64,000 bases of DNA from Chitinophagaceae bacterium (GTDB lineage Bacteria > Bacteroidota > Bacteroidia > Chitinophagales > Chitinophagaceae), in the NCBI GenBank assembly GCA_023957155.1, contig JAMLHK010000003.1, positions 62,001 through 126,000 on the forward strand, written 5' to 3'. The translations under genes and the position numbers were made by a program. The notes under the pieces were generated by a model. The model saw nothing but the letters and a program-made list of their open reading frames with translations. It was not told the DNA's origin and did not search any database. Position 1 is the stretch's first letter; every line of letters begins with the position of its first letter. Shown here piece by piece: positions 54,118 to 63,930 of this stretch.

Positions 54118-54324
54118 ATGAAAAAATGGTTGACAGATAATAAGTTTTGGTTAGCCGGTGCAATAGTCGGGAGTATAGGCGGTTATTTTTACTGGAAACT
54201 GGTTGGATGTAATAGCGGAACCTGTGCCATTACATCCAACCCGCGAAACAGCACTGTTTATTTCGGGATAATGGGCGCTTTACTCTTCAGCCTATTTAAA
54301 AAACATACAAAAGACGTTGCGTAA
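54118..54324 (+). CDS. Small membrane protein, DUF6132-like
   Basis: 68 residues from MKKWLTD (an ATG at 54091 would add nine). Two hydrophobic segments (WLAGAIVGSIGGYFYWKLV and VYFGIMGALLFSLF) flank the motif GCNSGTCAITSNPRNSTVY. The paired Cys and SNP element are characteristic of the DUF6132 family as I remember it. Function unknown; first of three short genes on this strand. Confidence 0.78.
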   Translation: MKKWLTDNKFWLAGAIVGSIGGYFYWKLVGCNSGTCAITSNPRNSTVYFGIMGALLFSLFKKHTKDVA

Positions 54325-54340
54325 CAAAAAATAAATTACT

Positions 54341-54574
54341 ATGTTTAAGACAATATCCTCAAAAAGTGTAGAGTGGTTCAGCCGCATACTGCGTTGGGGG
54401 TTGGGTATTCTTTTTATGACGGTCGGATATATATATTTCCGGGAAGGGGGTTGGCCGGCTATTGTATTTGGAATCGCATTTTTCGTCACAGGTTTCTTTC
54501 GCCCGAAAAGATGTATAGACGGCAGTTGCGAGATCCCTGATAAAAGCGGAAAAAACAATACGCGCTTCATTTAA
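54341..54574 (+). CDS. Small membrane protein with C-terminal Cys pair
   Basis: 77 residues, 16 bp after the previous gene. Two hydrophobic segments (ILRWGLGILFMTVGYIYF and GWPAIVFGIAFFVTGFF) and a tail with RCIDGSCEIP. It reads like a YgaP/DUF2892-related two-helix protein, though I am not sure of the family. The CxxxxC tail matches the cysteine-bearing loop of its neighbour, suggesting a shared thiol or metal role. Confidence 0.72.
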   Translation: MFKTISSKSVEWFSRILRWGLGILFMTVGYIYFREGGWPAIVFGIAFFVTGFFRPKRCIDGSCEIPDKSGKNNTRFI

Positions 54575-54598
54575 AGAAACATCAATACAGGCTCGGTT

Positions 54599-55174
54599 AT
54601 GAAAAAAATTTCTCCGCTCTTTATACCCCTGATCATCTTTTCCGCTCTTCTATCGTCCTGCAGTCAACCGGCAGGAAGCATTACAACAGAAGAGGATTAC
54701 CGCCGTATGGGAGACAGTATTATAAAAGCAACGTTTGATACCTTGCGAAATGCGTTAACTTCTGCCATGCAAAATAAAGGTGTGGCAGGGGCGGTACAAT
54801 ATTGCAATGAAAACGCCTATCCGCTTACGGCTACATTAGCTTCCGAAAAGATCAGTATTAAACGGGTTGCTGAAAGATACCGAAATCCACAAAACGCACC
54901 GGACAGCATGGATGCCATACAATGGGATATTTTTGCATCGGCAAAAAAAAGTGGCGATTCTTTACGTTCCGCTATTGTTACTGAAAAAAATATAATCCGC
55001 TACTATAAGCCCATATTCCTGCAACCCACCTGCACCGCCTGTCACGGAGCAAGCGGCAGGGATATACCACAAGCAGCGGCAACCATAATTGACTCTTTAT
55101 ATCCCCATGATAAAGCAAAGGATTTTGCCGTGGGAGACTTAAGAGGTATGTGGAAAATTTCATTCAGACAGTAA
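54599..55174 (+). CDS. Tll0287-like (DUF3365) c-type haem lipoprotein
   Basis: 191 residues with lipobox Cys in LLSSCSQP. The fold is the Tll0287/DUF3365 sensor-like domain: VAGAVQYCNENAYPLT, IKRVAERYRNPQNAPD, FLQPTCTACHGASGRDIP with one CxxCH (CTACH) for covalent haem, and the ending VGDLRGMWKISF. It likely binds haem in the periplasm and may sense redox state or gas. It is 24 bp after two small Cys-containing membrane proteins and is probably co-transcribed with them. Confidence 0.87.
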   Translation: MKKISPLFIPLIIFSALLSSCSQPAGSITTEEDYRRMGDSIIKATFDTLRNALTSAMQNKGVAGAVQYCNENAYPLTATLASEKISIKRVAERYRNPQNAPDSMDAIQWDIFASAKKSGDSLRSAIVTEKNIIRYYKPIFLQPTCTACHGASGRDIPQAAATIIDSLYPHDKAKDFAVGDLRGMWKISFRQ

Positions 55175-55276
55175 TGAACGAAATGCTGCAAAGCGTGTTG
55201 CTTTTTTTAGCTCCGATCTCAGAGGAAAGACCCCTATACTTACTTTAAGCGCTTCTCCCGGTATACTTTCATCATA

Positions 55277-55780
55277 CTACTGTACATCAAGCAGCTCCAA
55301 GGTATAGATAAGAATAGAATTTGCCGGTATAACGACATTACCCTGCAGGTCGGTCTGATCAACCTGACCATAACCCATGCTGGGAGGAATAAAGAGTTTG
55401 ATTTTACCGCCGGGTTTAATGTATTTAAGCCCTTTTTGCCAGCCGGATATCAAACCGCCCAAACGAAATTGTACCGGCGTGCCGTCTGTTGCCGCAAATA
55501 CCTGGTCATTAGTAAAACTTCCGGTATAATTTACGATAATGAATGAACACACATCAGCCACTGTACCCGTTCCTGCATTCTCAACGATATAATATAAGCC
55601 CGATGCATCTTTCTCCGCAACGATACCCTTGCTTTCCAAATATTGCTCAACAGCTGACACTTCGTTGTCGGGAGCCTTTACACTCAACTCCTTGTAAGGG
55701 CATTCAGCTCCTTTCTTCAGGCATGAAGCCAACGTAATAACTGAAAACAGAACAAAACCGTAAAGGGAAATTTTTCTCAT
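55277..55780 (-). CDS. FKBP-type peptidyl-prolyl isomerase lipoprotein
   Basis: 167 residues with lipobox Cys in TLASCLKKG. The FKBP domain spans ~75-165: VCSFIIVNYTGSF, FRLGGLISGWQKGLKYIKPGGKIKLFIPPSMGYGQ and IPANSILIYTLELLDV. The N-terminal part contains a second Cys (ECPYKEL). It assists folding of periplasmic or outer-membrane proteins. It converges with the haem lipoprotein gene. Confidence 0.93.
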   Translation of the reverse strand: MRKISLYGFVLFSVITLASCLKKGAECPYKELSVKAPDNEVSAVEQYLESKGIVAEKDASGLYYIVENAGTGTVADVCSFIIVNYTGSFTNDQVFAATDGTPVQFRLGGLISGWQKGLKYIKPGGKIKLFIPPSMGYGQVDQTDLQGNVVIPANSILIYTLELLDVQ

Positions 55781-55845
55781 ATTTTTTCTTTAAACCAATG
55801 ATATATACACGTATCAAAACGTTGCGTCACTATTTTGTTTTAACA

Positions 55846-56163
55846 TCATAATTTTTTTTCCTCCTGCTTTAACTCAAGGTAACGCTGTTCATTCATGTCC
55901 CACCTATGCCGCTTATGAAATATAGCAAAAAAAACAGCTATGGCCAGTACCGCAATAATTAATACCAGGGGACTGGATTGGGCATTGCCAACCATAACGG
56001 CTCTTTTATGCCATCCTGATAAATAATTTATTATGATGGGTAAAGCAATCAACAAACCCAGCGGAAGTCCGATGAGTAACTGGTGAAACGTCTTTTTTTG
56101 CCGTAACCGGTTTTGTTCCCAATACGCCATAAATGCCTTTTCTTCTTCACTCAACATGGACAT
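55846..56163 (-). CDS. Small two-helix membrane protein, unknown
   Basis: 105 residues from MSMLSEEEK. Two membrane segments (LLIGLPLGLLIALPIIINYL and PLVLIIAVLAIAVFFAIF) separated by a short loop, with a charged C-terminus (WDMNEQRYLELKQEEKKL). I do not recognise a named family; similar proteins recur in Chitinophagaceae. It is divergent from the HU-SPOR gene. Confidence 0.7.
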   Translation of the reverse strand: MSMLSEEEKAFMAYWEQNRLRQKKTFHQLLIGLPLGLLIALPIIINYLSGWHKRAVMVGNAQSSPLVLIIAVLAIAVFFAIFHKRHRWDMNEQRYLELKQEEKKL

Positions 56164-56300
56164 AAAAAATTTCTGCAAATATAAGTAAGTTGCCAAAGCT
56201 GAACGGATATAACCGGATTCTGTCCCCTTACATTTAATATTTTTGTAACTTGTGCCAGGGAACCGGGATATTATTTCATTATACTATAAAAGCCAAGATT

Positions 56301-57227
56301 TTGAAGATAACATATTTACTGGGACAATACCTGCTTCAACATAAAAAGATGCGCTTACAGGGCATTGGTGAATTTGTATTAGATGATTTTTACGAAAACC
56401 CGTTTGAAAATGAGAAAGGAAAAATCCGGCTTCCTGAAAACAGTATACAATTTGTACCCGACAGGAAAGCAGGTGAAGATGAGGGACTCATCAGCTTTAT
56501 AGCAGAGAAAACAGCCAAAATACGATCACTGGCATCATCCGACCTGGAAGATTTTTTAACCGGGGGGAAGCAATTGCTGAATATCAGCAAGCAATTTTAT
56601 ATAGACGGACTGGGTACTTTAATTTTAAACGATAACGGAAATTACAGCTTCCGGCAAAGTAATGAAGCCATAGTAATGGCTGCTTCCCAGGAACCGCATC
56701 CCGCCGGCTATACTGAAAAGAAAGACGAAAAACAAGAAAGTATATCATTCAAAGACACGTATCTAAAGCCCGGGCACCATACCGGCAACATGTTCCGGAA
56801 ACCGCTGATCATCTTCGCTTTGATCCTGGGACTGGCCATTATCGGAGGGGTTGTGTATTATTTTTTCCACGAATGGCAGGGGAATAAATCCACAAACCAT
56901 AATGTGATGGAAGATATCCGGCCGGTGATGCCCGACCCGGTAACCGTACCAACCGACACACTATCAACCCGCACCGACAGTACGACTGCATTAACCCCCG
57001 CCGGCATCGCTTCCTATAAGGTGATCATTGAAACCACCGGTCGCCAGCGGGCATTAAGCAGGTATGATACTTTACGAAAATGGGGGCATCAGGTGCAACT
57101 CAGCACTAAAGACTCCCAAACCTTCAATTTATATACCACCATCACCGGGCCTTTATCTGATACCGCTCGCAGCCGCGACTCCATTTCCCGGTTTTTTGGA
57201 AGAAAAGCCAGGATCGAATTAAAGTAA
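56301..57227 (+). CDS. HU-CCDC81-like and SPOR-domain protein
   Basis: 308 residues from a TTG at 56301; there is no ATG before residue 17 of this reading, where it would cut into the N-terminal domain (YLLGQYLLQHKKMRLQGIGEFVLDDFY). That domain resembles the CCDC81-type prokaryotic HU repeat, a possible DNA-binding pair in ~1-115. A transmembrane helix (FALILGLAIIGGVVYYFF, ~172-190) leads to a C-terminal SPOR-like fold (ASYKVIIETTGRQRALSRYDTL) that would bind denuded peptidoglycan. It may tether chromosome and division site. Confidence 0.75.
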   Translation: MKITYLLGQYLLQHKKMRLQGIGEFVLDDFYENPFENEKGKIRLPENSIQFVPDRKAGEDEGLISFIAEKTAKIRSLASSDLEDFLTGGKQLLNISKQFYIDGLGTLILNDNGNYSFRQSNEAIVMAASQEPHPAGYTEKKDEKQESISFKDTYLKPGHHTGNMFRKPLIIFALILGLAIIGGVVYYFFHEWQGNKSTNHNVMEDIRPVMPDPVTVPTDTLSTRTDSTTALTPAGIASYKVIIETTGRQRALSRYDTLRKWGHQVQLSTKDSQTFNLYTTITGPLSDTARSRDSISRFFGRKARIELK

Positions 57228-57331
57228 AAAAAGGTGGCATTATCTCAAAAATATTTACCTACTGTACTTTAACCTATTTTACATCTGCCTTTTTTCAATA
57301 GACATTAAATACATCTTTAAAAAAACGAAAA

Positions 57332-57355
57332 AGCGGAGCATAAAAATACTCCGCT
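57332..57355. terminator. Hairpin between convergent genes
   Basis: AGCGGAG (57332-57338) and CTCCGCT (57349-57355), seven perfect pairs around a ten-base A-rich loop, with A-rich sequence before it. It separates the HU-SPOR gene from the SusD gene converging on it. Confidence 0.8.
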
Positions 57356-57417
57356 GTAATAAATAGAATCAGATGGACAGGGTGTGAGCTTTATATATTT
57401 TCAACCTTCTGCTCTTG

Positions 57418-58953
57418 TTATTTATCCCACCAAACTCGTGATTTTAAATCATCAGCTCCTAACCACTGTACAGCCTGATTGTAATTGTCCACATTTATCC
57501 GTGTCTCATCGGCAGGATACAAGCATCTTCTGGCAATATAACCTGGTCCCTGTGTACCCACCACAATACCCGGGAAACCGGTCCTTCTCCATTCGAACCA
57601 GGCCTCAAAGCCTACAAAATACAGTGATAGCCATTTCTGGCGGGCAATTTTTTCAAGCTTCTGCTCCTGCGTGCCGGTATAGGCAACGTCTGACTGAGTA
57701 TAATAGCTGTCACCAGGGATAACATCCTCTCCTTTCAGCTTGAGATAGGAAGCGGCATATCTTGTACCTACTCTCCCGGCGTAATAAGCAAACTGGTCTT
57801 TGATGCCATTCAGATAATAAGCCTCCGCAGCCGCGGCTCCCCCGGATATGTATCCCTTTTCAGCGGCTTCTGCCAGATTGAACTGCTCCTCCGAATAGGT
57901 TAAAATAATTCCCTGTGTTGCATCTCTTGAAGCCAGATCAGGAGAATAGGAACGGGGCGCCCAAAGTATTCCGGGTGCAGAAAAATTCCGGGGATCTCCC
58001 AGCGGTCCATTTGCATTCACTCCTCCAACATAATCAAAACCTGCCGGATCGGGATTGGTACCCACCACACTTACCTGGGTAGGGAGTGCATAAACAGGTA
58101 AACGCGGATCATTAAGCAGTTTTAAATTATCTACCAGGTTTTTAGACACCCGGGTGCTGGTTACATAATCACTCGCGCTCCTGGTAAATAACGGACTTGA
58201 ATTACCATCATTGTCTGCAATATACTGTAATGCTGCCTGATCGGCATTTGATGTAAATAAAGGATATTTACCCGGGTTGTTTAAAATATTAGCCAGGGCA
58301 GACGAAGGATCAACCTGTTTAGACTGGCGCATCAATAAACGGATCATCAGCCCGGTTGAAAATTTTTTCCACCTGCTGATATCTCCACTAAAAAGAATAT
58401 CCCCTTCCACCTTCTCAGTGGTTGATCCGAGCAGGGTGCTGGCCTCTTCGAGGTCGGCAAGCAATCCCTGATATATGGTTTGCTGCTGCTCATACTTCGG
58501 CCTGTTGATCCCCTCTAACTTAGCATTTGCAGCTTCCCGGAAAGGAATCGGTCCATATAAATCGGTAAGGTTCTGAAACATCCAGGAACGCAATACCAAC
58601 GCTATACCTTTGTAATTACCCATTCCGCCTGCATCGGCTATCGAGATCACTTCATTGAGATCGCGGATATAGTCATAATATTTCCACAGAAAAAGCCCGC
58701 TCGCATCTGCCCGTGCCCAGTTACTGAAGTCACCGCTGAAATTATTATAATTCATATCCCCTACTATTACCCCCATTCTATAAGAGCTGCTAAAATTATC
58801 GTTAACCGATCCCCGGATAACGTTGGTAAACAGTACACCCGGGGTGGTAATTTTTTCAGGAGAGTTAGGATTACTGTTGATCTCTTCAAAATCCTTTGTA
58901 CAGCTTACAAGGAAAAGGAAGAAGAAGAATATAACCGGTTTATACTTTTTCAT
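57418..58953 (-). CDS. SusD-like lipoprotein (SusD-like_2 type, locus 3)
   Basis: 511 residues, lipobox Cys in FLVSCTKDF followed by EEINSNPNSPEKIT, the opening typical of the SusD-like_2 subgroup. Further blocks are LRSWMFQNLTDLYGPIPFREA, LMIRLLMRQSKQVDP, ILTYSEEQFNLAEAAEKGYI and LYFVGFEAWFEWRRTGFPG. It is the surface partner of the STN-SusC gene, which ends 20 bp upstream. This subgroup often serves peptide or non-starch substrates, so the ligand is open. Confidence 0.94.
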   Translation of the reverse strand: MKKYKPVIFFFFLFLVSCTKDFEEINSNPNSPEKITTPGVLFTNVIRGSVNDNFSSSYRMGVIVGDMNYNNFSGDFSNWARADASGLFLWKYYDYIRDLNEVISIADAGGMGNYKGIALVLRSWMFQNLTDLYGPIPFREAANAKLEGINRPKYEQQQTIYQGLLADLEEASTLLGSTTEKVEGDILFSGDISRWKKFSTGLMIRLLMRQSKQVDPSSALANILNNPGKYPLFTSNADQAALQYIADNDGNSSPLFTRSASDYVTSTRVSKNLVDNLKLLNDPRLPVYALPTQVSVVGTNPDPAGFDYVGGVNANGPLGDPRNFSAPGILWAPRSYSPDLASRDATQGIILTYSEEQFNLAEAAEKGYISGGAAAAEAYYLNGIKDQFAYYAGRVGTRYAASYLKLKGEDVIPGDSYYTQSDVAYTGTQEQKLEKIARQKWLSLYFVGFEAWFEWRRTGFPGIVVGTQGPGYIARRCLYPADETRINVDNYNQAVQWLGADDLKSRVWWDK

Positions 58954-58973
58954 AATGAATAGTTTTGGAGATG

Positions 58974-61900
58974 TTAAAAATTCAGGTTAAGACTAACGCC
59001 CACCTCTCTCATGGAAGGAACACTCATATTTTCAAAGCCCGGAACCAGGCCGCTGCCCGTAGTGGCTACAGCAACTTCAGGATCAAAATGCTGATTGCTC
59101 TTCGGCCTGAATAGTAAAAGATTTCTGCCTGTTAAGGAGATCTTCGCGTTTTTAATAAAACTGCTGCTGATCAACTTATACGGTAAGCTGTATCCTACAG
59201 ATAATTCACGTAATTTAAAGTAAGTGGTACTGAACAACTGCGCTTCGGAAATATGATCCATCAGCCCCTTCACCATTGACCGGATATCGGTACCATATAC
59301 ACCGGCATCTAACTTACCTTTATCGCCTGTTGAATTGGGCTGGTAGGAGCCATCCGGCATCAGCGCTGCACCCTCCGCGTAATAAGGCGCGCTGTATTCT
59401 GTGCCGGGAGCTCTTTCACCTCGTCCCATGGCACTTTCTATCAACTGCCCGGATCCATTGGCTTTGTTATAAAACCGGGAAATGAATTTACCACCCATCT
59501 GCCCGGCAAACAGGAAATTCAAATGAAAATTCTTATAAGTAACCTGGTTGTAAAAACCGCCGATCCAGTCGGGGTTGATGTTACCCAGGTACATTTCTTC
59601 CGGTGCTATCATCGCTTTCCCGTTAGTGCCGATAACGATCTGCCCTTTTAAAGGCCCGTCAGGAACCCTCCTGTAACCCGGCCCCCATATAGCGCCCATT
59701 TTTTCTCCCACTCTTGCCTGTATAGAAGCATCTTCACCAGGTGCGGCCTGTACAATTTTATCTACTTCTGGATCCAGCGAAATTACTTTTCCTACATTGT
59801 GCGACCAGTTGACGCTGAAGTTCCACTTAAACCCTCCTGCTGTGCTCACTGGCGTGGCGGAAAGCATTACTTCAACACCGGAGTTTTTGATCTCCCCCGC
59901 ATTAATGATGCGCTTCAGTTGACCAGAGCTTTGAACCATTGTCAGGTCAATCACCTGGTTCCTGGAACGGATATCATAATAGGTAACATCCAACCCTAAC
60001 CGGTTATTAAAGAAGCCGAGCGAGGTTCCCACCTCATAGGTTGAGGTGATCTCCGGTTTCAGATTTGCATTCTTCAGTACGGCATCCCCAATCAGGGAGG
60101 GATTGCTCCCCCACAAAGCGCCGTACCCGTATGTATTATAAAGCGCATACGGGTCTGTATCATTACCTACCTGCGCCCAACTAAACCTCAACTGTGCCTG
60201 GCTTATAGCGGCAGGAAGAGTTAATATATCTTTAATGTTGGTATTTAAGCCTACGGAAGGGTAGAAATAAGAATTATTGTTGGAGGGCAAAGTGCTCGAC
60301 CAGTCGTTGCGTGCAGTTACGTCTAAATATACAAGCCCTTTATAATTAAGGTTTGCCATGGCGTACACACTGTTGATCCTTTTCCTGTAACTATAATTTT
60401 TCGGAGGTGTTAGTTCGGAGGTGTTAGACAAATTATAAATGCCGGGTATCAATAGTCCATTATTATACCCGTTAAGGTTCCTGCCATTTTGATCGAAGCG
60501 GTTAGCGCCGCCGGACAATACATAACCCAAATCACCATCTGCCGCTTCTCCGTTATACGTTAAAAGCAGATCGCTGTTTCTTTCCTGGTATTTGATGACG
60601 GTTTCCTGGTAAGCACCTTTGGGCTGGTCGGCCGTACTGACTGCCCATTTCATAGGACGGAAATCATAATACCAGTCATCTGCCGTGCGAAGCTTTAACT
60701 TCAGCCGGTCGGTGAAAGCGTATTCAAAAGCAATATTCCCGTATAGCCTGTCTTTATCCTGGGCCTTGGTATTTTCATACATCAGGAAAAAGGGATTATT
60801 GTGATTTTCTCCATAATTAAACTGGAACTGGCGGAGTCCTTCATAACCAGCCTGCCAGTAATCGCGAAGGGCATTGATATCCACCTGCCTTGTCATCCAG
60901 GTAAAAATATACATAAAGGTATTTCGACCGTAACCGTTATCGGGGCGGTTAGGGCTTTTCTGCTTCATGTAATTAAAATTGATGGATGAGCTCAATTTAT
61001 TGGTGAGCTTATAGCTGCCGTTGAAGCCTACCTGGTAACGGTCGAGATTATTGTTAGGTATTACGCCTTTATCATTAAGCGAGGTAAGAGAAAGCCTGTA
61101 CGTACCCTTGTCGTTACCTCCTGATAAAGCGAGATTATTATAAAACTTATTCCCTGTATTAAAGAAGTCCTTGATATTATCAGGATGGGAAACCCAGGGT
61201 GTTGCAATCACATCTCCCCGGTTATTGATCGCCACATCACCTCCCCGGAAACCGCCGGTAGTGGGAGAAGTAACCTGCTTTTCCAATGTATTATTGTCTA
61301 AACGGGGACCCCAGCTTTCGTCGTAAGAATCCTGCACACCGCCGGGGTAAATGGACCAGGAGGCACCGAAATTGGAGCCTGAGTATTTCCCATCCCTACC
61401 CTGTCCGAACTGGTTCTGGAATTTAGGCAGCCAGGCCACTTCCTGGGCAAAATAATAAGTATTGAAACTCACATCCATACCTTTGCGCGCACTTCCCTTC
61501 TTTGTAGTGATCACAATAGCGCCATTGGCTGCACGCGATCCATACAAAGCAGCCGCCGCCGGGCCTTTCAGCACGTTCATTGATTCTATATCAGCCGGAT
61601 TGATCTCAGCCGAACTATTCCCGTAATCTGCGTTGGCACTTGTATTGCTCACTCCATCGTTGCCCACCGGAACTCCATCTATTACAAAAAGCGGCTGATT
61701 TTTTTGCATGTTTAAAGACGACTCACCCCTGATGACCATCTTCGAGGAAGACCCCACCGCTCCCGAGCTTGATATCTGTACCCCTGCCACTTTTCCGGCA
61801 ATGCCATTTACGAAATTAGATGCCGGTGATTCATTAAGCTGGGCGCCATCAATCCTTTGCGTGGCATATCCAAGCGATTTCTTTTCCCTCGAAATACCCA

Positions 61901-62534
61901 GCGCAGTCACTACCACTTCCGACAATCCCTTTTTATCGGTTTCGAGCCGCACATTAGCTATCCCGCTGCTGCCGGCAGCAACCTCCCGTGTGATGAATCC
62001 TACAGACGAAAAAACAAGGATAGCATTGTTACCGGCATCTATACTGAACTCACCATTCGCATTGGTAACCGCGGAAGTACCGGCACCTTTTACCTGCACT
62101 GTAACGCCCGACAAAGGACTGCCGTCTTCATCCGTCACTCTTCCACTGATAATAGCCAATCCGGCAGAAGGCGCAAAGCTCAGTATTACCAGCTCATTAT
62201 TATTAATCGTATATCCCAGTCCGGTGCCTTCCAGTATGCGGCTCATCACTTCTTCTAAAGCCGCCTTCTGTACCCTGATCGTAACCCTGCTGTTTTCAAA
62301 AACAGGATCATCGGTGTACAAAAACCGGTAATCCGAATGTTTTTCAATAAGCGTCAACACATTTCTTAATGGTTCCTTTTTTACAGAGAGAGAGATTTCT
62401 TTTTGCGCATTAGCTAAAAGAGCGATTTGTAAGCTTAATAACGTGGTAATAATGAAAGAAACTTTCATAATGAACTTCCATTTCAGGGAATGAAGCAGTC
62501 CTTGCCTGTCCCAATTAGTTTTGGAAAAATGCAT
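58974..62534 (-). CDS. STN-domain SusC/RagA TonB-linked transporter (locus 3)
   Basis: 1186 residues from MHFSKTN; an internal ATG 22 codons in (MKVSFIITTLLSLQ) would give a tighter signal peptide. STN domain (EISLSVKKEPLRNVLTLIEKHSDYRF), CarboxypepD_reg (ISGRVTDEDGSPLSGVTVQVK), TonB-box region (LSEVVVTALGISREKKSLGYATQ), plug (ALYGSRAANGAIVITTKKGSA) and a long barrel ending in Phe. The STN domain links it to the upstream FecR and sigma genes. Confidence 0.94.
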   Translation of the reverse strand: MHFSKTNWDRQGLLHSLKWKFIMKVSFIITTLLSLQIALLANAQKEISLSVKKEPLRNVLTLIEKHSDYRFLYTDDPVFENSRVTIRVQKAALEEVMSRILEGTGLGYTINNNELVILSFAPSAGLAIISGRVTDEDGSPLSGVTVQVKGAGTSAVTNANGEFSIDAGNNAILVFSSVGFITREVAAGSSGIANVRLETDKKGLSEVVVTALGISREKKSLGYATQRIDGAQLNESPASNFVNGIAGKVAGVQISSSGAVGSSSKMVIRGESSLNMQKNQPLFVIDGVPVGNDGVSNTSANADYGNSSAEINPADIESMNVLKGPAAAALYGSRAANGAIVITTKKGSARKGMDVSFNTYYFAQEVAWLPKFQNQFGQGRDGKYSGSNFGASWSIYPGGVQDSYDESWGPRLDNNTLEKQVTSPTTGGFRGGDVAINNRGDVIATPWVSHPDNIKDFFNTGNKFYNNLALSGGNDKGTYRLSLTSLNDKGVIPNNNLDRYQVGFNGSYKLTNKLSSSINFNYMKQKSPNRPDNGYGRNTFMYIFTWMTRQVDINALRDYWQAGYEGLRQFQFNYGENHNNPFFLMYENTKAQDKDRLYGNIAFEYAFTDRLKLKLRTADDWYYDFRPMKWAVSTADQPKGAYQETVIKYQERNSDLLLTYNGEAADGDLGYVLSGGANRFDQNGRNLNGYNNGLLIPGIYNLSNTSELTPPKNYSYRKRINSVYAMANLNYKGLVYLDVTARNDWSSTLPSNNNSYFYPSVGLNTNIKDILTLPAAISQAQLRFSWAQVGNDTDPYALYNTYGYGALWGSNPSLIGDAVLKNANLKPEITSTYEVGTSLGFFNNRLGLDVTYYDIRSRNQVIDLTMVQSSGQLKRIINAGEIKNSGVEVMLSATPVSTAGGFKWNFSVNWSHNVGKVISLDPEVDKIVQAAPGEDASIQARVGEKMGAIWGPGYRRVPDGPLKGQIVIGTNGKAMIAPEEMYLGNINPDWIGGFYNQVTYKNFHLNFLFAGQMGGKFISRFYNKANGSGQLIESAMGRGERAPGTEYSAPYYAEGAALMPDGSYQPNSTGDKGKLDAGVYGTDIRSMVKGLMDHISEAQLFSTTYFKLRELSVGYSLPYKLISSSFIKNAKISLTGRNLLLFRPKSNQHFDPEVAVATTGSGLVPGFENMSVPSMREVGVSLNLNF

Positions 62535-62761
62535 ACCTTTAATTGTTGAGTTGAATAATAAGGGAACATAATACCTGTTCCCGTTTGCTTGACAGGGAGG
62601 TGTTGGCGCATCTCCCTTTTTAATTTCAGATCATAAATATTTTTTTAGTATTAATAAATATTTTTAGCTGCTATAAATACAAGTTGCTCTCTTCTGCTGT
62701 CAACACGAAAAACCTCACAGGCTGAAAGCACTGACTTAGCCATAACATAATATAGCAGTCT

Positions 62762-63862
62762 TTAGCGCCGGCCTGCTTTTCCGATGATCACCTCCCTGTT
62801 TTCCATCCTGTATTCAAATGGTGTGATCTGCCTTAGCGCATCCAGTGCTTCCGTGATGTTTTCCTTTTCAAAAGAGCCGGTAAAAGTGATCTTCGTTAAG
62901 CTTTCATCATCAAACCGTACAGACACGTTGTACCAGCGTTCCATTTTGTGTGCCAGGCTGAAAAACGGTTCCCTGTTAAAGACCAGCTTGTTCTGTATCC
63001 AGGCGATCTCACTGATGCTGCTGTCGGAAGGATTTGTTCTGACCTTTCCCAGGATAAACAGCTCTTCCTTTTCGGGCAGGGCGGGCGCATCTTTCCCCGG
63101 TGATTTGATGGTGGGCACTTTACCGATCACGATCTTCTCGTTGGGGCGCAGCAATATTTTCCTTTCCTGATCATTTTTAGAGCATACTTCTATAGCGCCC
63201 CGTATCAGCGAAGCCTCCACGGTGGAATCTTCCGCATATGCTTTCACATTAAAAGCCGTTCCTTTTACCCTGATATCCACATTGCCGGCATGCACCGTCA
63301 ATGGCACTTTTTCATTCCTGGCTATATCAAAAAAAGCTTCCCCGCTTAAGTATATCTCGCGTGTACCAACACCAAAATCCTTATTGTAGGAAAGCTTGCT
63401 CCCCGTATTAAGTATGACAGTGGAACCATCGGGAAGATGTATCGTACTTTTGGATTCGTTATTAGTCACTACTTCATTAAGCGAGGTGCTTAGCGGTGCT
63501 GCCGGCTCATTGGTATACAAAAAGAACCACGAGGCCATCATTATAACAAGCACAGCCGCTGTTAGCAGGCGGTACCCTCCTCTTTTTCTTTTTACTTCCC
63601 CCTGGGGCTCCTCTATACATTGGCTTACCGCAGCAGTATTTTCGGATCTTATTAAAAGTCGCAGCATATCCGCACTCTTTGCCTCATCTGCTTCAGAGGT
63701 CATTTTCTGAAGCGGTATGGACTGCAGCTCATCCAGCCATTCATTTAAATGAATGGCTTCTCCGGGCTGCTGCAATAAACGGTTCAGCTCGGAAAGCTCG
63801 TCTGCAGATAGCTCATTGTTATATTTCCGGGCTAATAATTCCCATATCCTCGAATCAGGCAT
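62762..63862 (-). CDS. FecR-family anti-sigma factor (locus 3)
   Basis: 366 residues. Transmembrane helix LLTAAVLVIMMASWFFLY at about 98-115; FecR domain with TIHLPDGSTVILNTGSKLSYNKDFG and EIYLSGEAFFDIARNEKVPLTVHAG (in outline); C-terminal DUF4974 (FNREPFFSLAHKMERWYNVSVRF, ITEALDALRQITPFEY). It would sequester the sigma factor encoded 68 bp upstream and be released by the STN domain of the next gene. Confidence 0.95.
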   Translation of the reverse strand: MPDSRIWELLARKYNNELSADELSELNRLLQQPGEAIHLNEWLDELQSIPLQKMTSEADEAKSADMLRLLIRSENTAAVSQCIEEPQGEVKRKRGGYRLLTAAVLVIMMASWFFLYTNEPAAPLSTSLNEVVTNNESKSTIHLPDGSTVILNTGSKLSYNKDFGVGTREIYLSGEAFFDIARNEKVPLTVHAGNVDIRVKGTAFNVKAYAEDSTVEASLIRGAIEVCSKNDQERKILLRPNEKIVIGKVPTIKSPGKDAPALPEKEELFILGKVRTNPSDSSISEIAWIQNKLVFNREPFFSLAHKMERWYNVSVRFDDESLTKITFTGSFEKENITEALDALRQITPFEYRMENREVIIGKAGRR

Positions 63863-63930
63863 ATTACGCTACAGGGTTTATAAACAGAAGGATACCTCTG
63901 CCGGGCGTTTACCCCCAAAGAATATTTTTT

